From: Verrucomicrobiales bacterium
Lineage (GTDB): Bacteria > Verrucomicrobiota > Verrucomicrobiia > Limisphaerales > UBA11320
DNA: 64,000 nt
Reading direction: 5' to 3'
NCBI GenBank assembly: GCA_016793885.1
Contig: JAEUHE010000039.1
Span: 1-64,000 of the forward strand
The notes beneath the pieces are model-generated. The model was given only the letters and a program-made list of their open reading frames with translations, searched no databases and was not told where the DNA came from. How positions within the stretch are numbered: the first letter of the stretch is position 1; every line of letters starts with the position of its first letter. The position numbers and the translations under genes are program-made. Below are positions 62,379-64,000 of this stretch, in pieces.

Positions 62379-64000
62379 ATGCCGACGATGCGATCGATCC
62401 TCACTCTAATCTGGGCACTCGGGTTGGCATTGAACTTAGGCGCGGCTGCTGCCCGGGATGCCGCCCAGACCAAGGTCGACCTCCTCTTAGGGCAGGAAAT
62501 GGCCCGTCCGGGATCGGTGGTGTCGGTCGGACTGCGTCTGACCACCCAGCCGGGTTGGCACACTTATTGGCGGAACCCCGGCGAATCCGGCAGCCCCACG
62601 ACCGTGGAGTGGACATTGCCGGAGGGCGTCGTTGGCACCCCGTTGGAAGGGCCGGCTCCGGAGAAAATCGTGATCGGGGGGATTCTCACGCTGGCCTACC
62701 ACGACGAGGTGGTCTTGCTGACAACAGTGGCGCTGCCCAGCGGCTTGGCGGCTGGCAAGCACTCCCTTCGAGGCAAGGTTCAATGGCTGGAATGCAGCGA
62801 TAAGTTGTGCGTGCCGAGGTCGCAGACAGTCTCAGCGGAGATCGTGATCGGAACCGACAGCAAGGAGGGAAGGGATCTCACGGCCCTGAAGGAGGCTCAG
62901 GCGAAGCTGCCGAAACGTTCGGAGTCTTTGCAGGCGAGCGCTTCTTGGGATGGAGCTGGCACTCAGAATGAAAATGAGCGCTCCGTTACTCTGCAATGGT
63001 CGGTTCCTCCGGATGTCACTCACGTCGATTTCTATCCCTACGAATTTAAGACCCTATCGGTTCGGCTCACTAATGAATGGTCAGAGATCAAAGCGGGGCG
63101 TGCGACTGTGCGTCGCGTGGTGGATCGAACCGAAGGGGAGTGGCCCGAAACCATTCCGGGCTTGGTCGTATTCGGTCAGGCCGATGTGTCTTCGCATCGA
63201 TTCACAGAGGTCGCCTTTAAACCGTCCCATCCGGTTGTCCCTGGGAATGAAGCGGCGTCTGCCGTCGCAGCCGTAACCGTGGTGTCACCACCCTCCGCTC
63301 CGGCTGCCAGTTTGTCCCTGTTGCTGAAGATGCTGGTCTTCGCCTTTCTCGGAGGCGCCATTTTGAACATCATGCCCTGCGTGTTGCCGGTGATCTCGCT
63401 GAAGATTCTGGGCTTCGTGAATCAGAGCCGGACTTCGCCGGGGCGAGTTCGCCAGCTGGGGCTGTTCTATGCCCTCGGCGTCTTGGTCTCCTTTCTGATT
63501 CTCGCCGGAATGGTGATTGGGCTCAAGCAGGCCGGCAAAGCTGCCAGCTGGGGGATTCAGTTTGGCAATCCGCAGTTTCTGGTGGTCCTCACGACTCTGA
63601 TTCTCCTGGTGTCATTGAATCTCTTCGGAGTTTTCGAAATTACCTTGGGCGGGGTCGCGGGTTCGGCTGATCAGCTGGCCCGCAAGGAGGGTGGTGCGGG
63701 AGCCTTCTTCAATGGCGTTCTGGCGGTCGTGCTCGCGACGCCCTGCACGGCCCCATTTCTGGGTGTGTCGATAGGATTCGCCATCGCTCAACCTCCGGCG
63801 ACCATCGTGTTGTTCTTTGCCACGGTAGCGCTCGGGCTCGCCTTTCCTTATGTTCTGCTCTCTTGGAATTCCGCCTGGTTGAAAGTCCTGCCTCGACCGG
63901 GTGTTTGGATGGAACAGTTCAAGGTCGCGATGGGTTTTCCCATGCTTGGAGCCGCCATGTGGCTCTTTTGGCTGACTGGAAAGCACTTCGGGGATCGAAG
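62379..64000 (+). CDS. DsbD/ScsB-like thiol-disulfide transporter, partial
   Basis: The first 540 codons of a gene cut by the window end; the frame is open from ATG 62379 with no stop. A signal peptide (MPTMRSILTLIWALGLALN) is followed by the DsbD N-terminal-type domain, with the ScsB-like motif PGWHTYWRNPGESGSPTT and a Cys pair in WLECSDKLCVPRS. From ~315 come the CcdA/DsbD membrane helices, with redox cysteines in ILNIMPCVLPVISLKILG and VVLATPCTAPFLGVSIGF. The protein would pass electrons from cytosolic thioredoxin to periplasmic substrates. A C-terminal thioredoxin domain is expected beyond the window but cannot be seen. Confidence 0.92.
   Translation, partial: MPTMRSILTLIWALGLALNLGAAAARDAAQTKVDLLLGQEMARPGSVVSVGLRLTTQPGWHTYWRNPGESGSPTTVEWTLPEGVVGTPLEGPAPEKIVIGGILTLAYHDEVVLLTTVALPSGLAAGKHSLRGKVQWLECSDKLCVPRSQTVSAEIVIGTDSKEGRDLTALKEAQAKLPKRSESLQASASWDGAGTQNENERSVTLQWSVPPDVTHVDFYPYEFKTLSVRLTNEWSEIKAGRATVRRVVDRTEGEWPETIPGLVVFGQADVSSHRFTEVAFKPSHPVVPGNEAASAVAAVTVVSPPSAPAASLSLLLKMLVFAFLGGAILNIMPCVLPVISLKILGFVNQSRTSPGRVRQLGLFYALGVLVSFLILAGMVIGLKQAGKAASWGIQFGNPQFLVVLTTLILLVSLNLFGVFEITLGGVAGSADQLARKEGGAGAFFNGVLAVVLATPCTAPFLGVSIGFAIAQPPATIVLFFATVALGLAFPYVLLSWNSAWLKVLPRPGVWMEQFKVAMGFPMLGAAMWLFWLTGKHFGDR

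Noticed and set aside
62093-62803. Plus-strand frame with a hydrophobic stretch ahead of the DsbD-like gene
   Set aside because: It runs out of frame through the DsbD-like N-terminal domain; the +1 frame from 62379 carries the conserved motifs and its own signal peptide.

Overview
The window is high-GC bacterial DNA that looks chromosomal. It most resembles the Verrucomicrobiota. This is an inference from the gene families: an SGNH-DUF1080 fusion, Sec-exported Hcp proteins, giant secreted proteins with PPC/CARDB/VCBS-type modules, many secreted proteins ending in a domain with a terminal F-[FY]-R motif, and intergenic hairpin repeats. No rRNA, tRNA, CRISPR array or transposase was found.

Layout. 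(1) 1-116 is a 7-bp tandem repeat. (2) 222-6774 (+) is a compact locus: a WXG100-like protein, a coiled-coil protein, a second small W-Q-D protein, and a large EssC/FtsK-type membrane ATPase. A secreted GH18 chitinase-like protein is joined to the ATPase by an ATGA overlap. This resembles a minimal type VII-like module in a probable diderm. (3) 7184-10809 (-) is a housekeeping operon: SRP RNA, dnaX, ybaB, recR and a HAD phosphatase. The first four are in the order known from Bacillus. (4) 11102-13225 (-) is a secreted kexin-like S8 protease. (5) 13597-43063 (+) is a run of six same-strand genes covering 29.5 kb: a ~7,080-residue mosaic protein ending in a Hint (intein/hedgehog-like) domain; a 1,342-residue partner that starts in an ATGA overlap; a double rhodanese-like protein without catalytic cysteines; a cohesin-like protein; and two Hcp-family proteins with Sec signal peptides. 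(6) 43071-43764 holds 2.65 copies of a 262-bp tandem repeat, each with a 44-bp imperfect palindrome. (7) 43786-57189 (-) is a second giant secreted protein of ~4,467 residues. (8) 57497-64000 (+) holds an SGNH/DUF1080 enzyme, an S9 peptidase, a TIM-barrel sugar isomerase-like protein, and the 5' part of a DsbD/ScsB-like membrane protein cut by the window end.

The most unusual part is the relation between the two giants. The second giant carries, in one chain, sequences homologous to the C-terminal part of the first giant, then the N-terminal part of its 1,342-aa partner, then the C-terminal part of the 560-aa cohesin-like protein. In the first locus this chain is broken at a Hint domain, whose C-terminal His-Asn is replaced by Gln-Asp; the break is followed by a translationally coupled gene with its own signal peptide. 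The genes of regions 5-7 therefore probably belong to one extracellular system. A second theme is a ~70-residue C-terminal domain shared by five otherwise unrelated secreted proteins (GH18, S8 protease, Hcp2, cohesin-like protein, giant B). It is a candidate sorting or anchoring signal.
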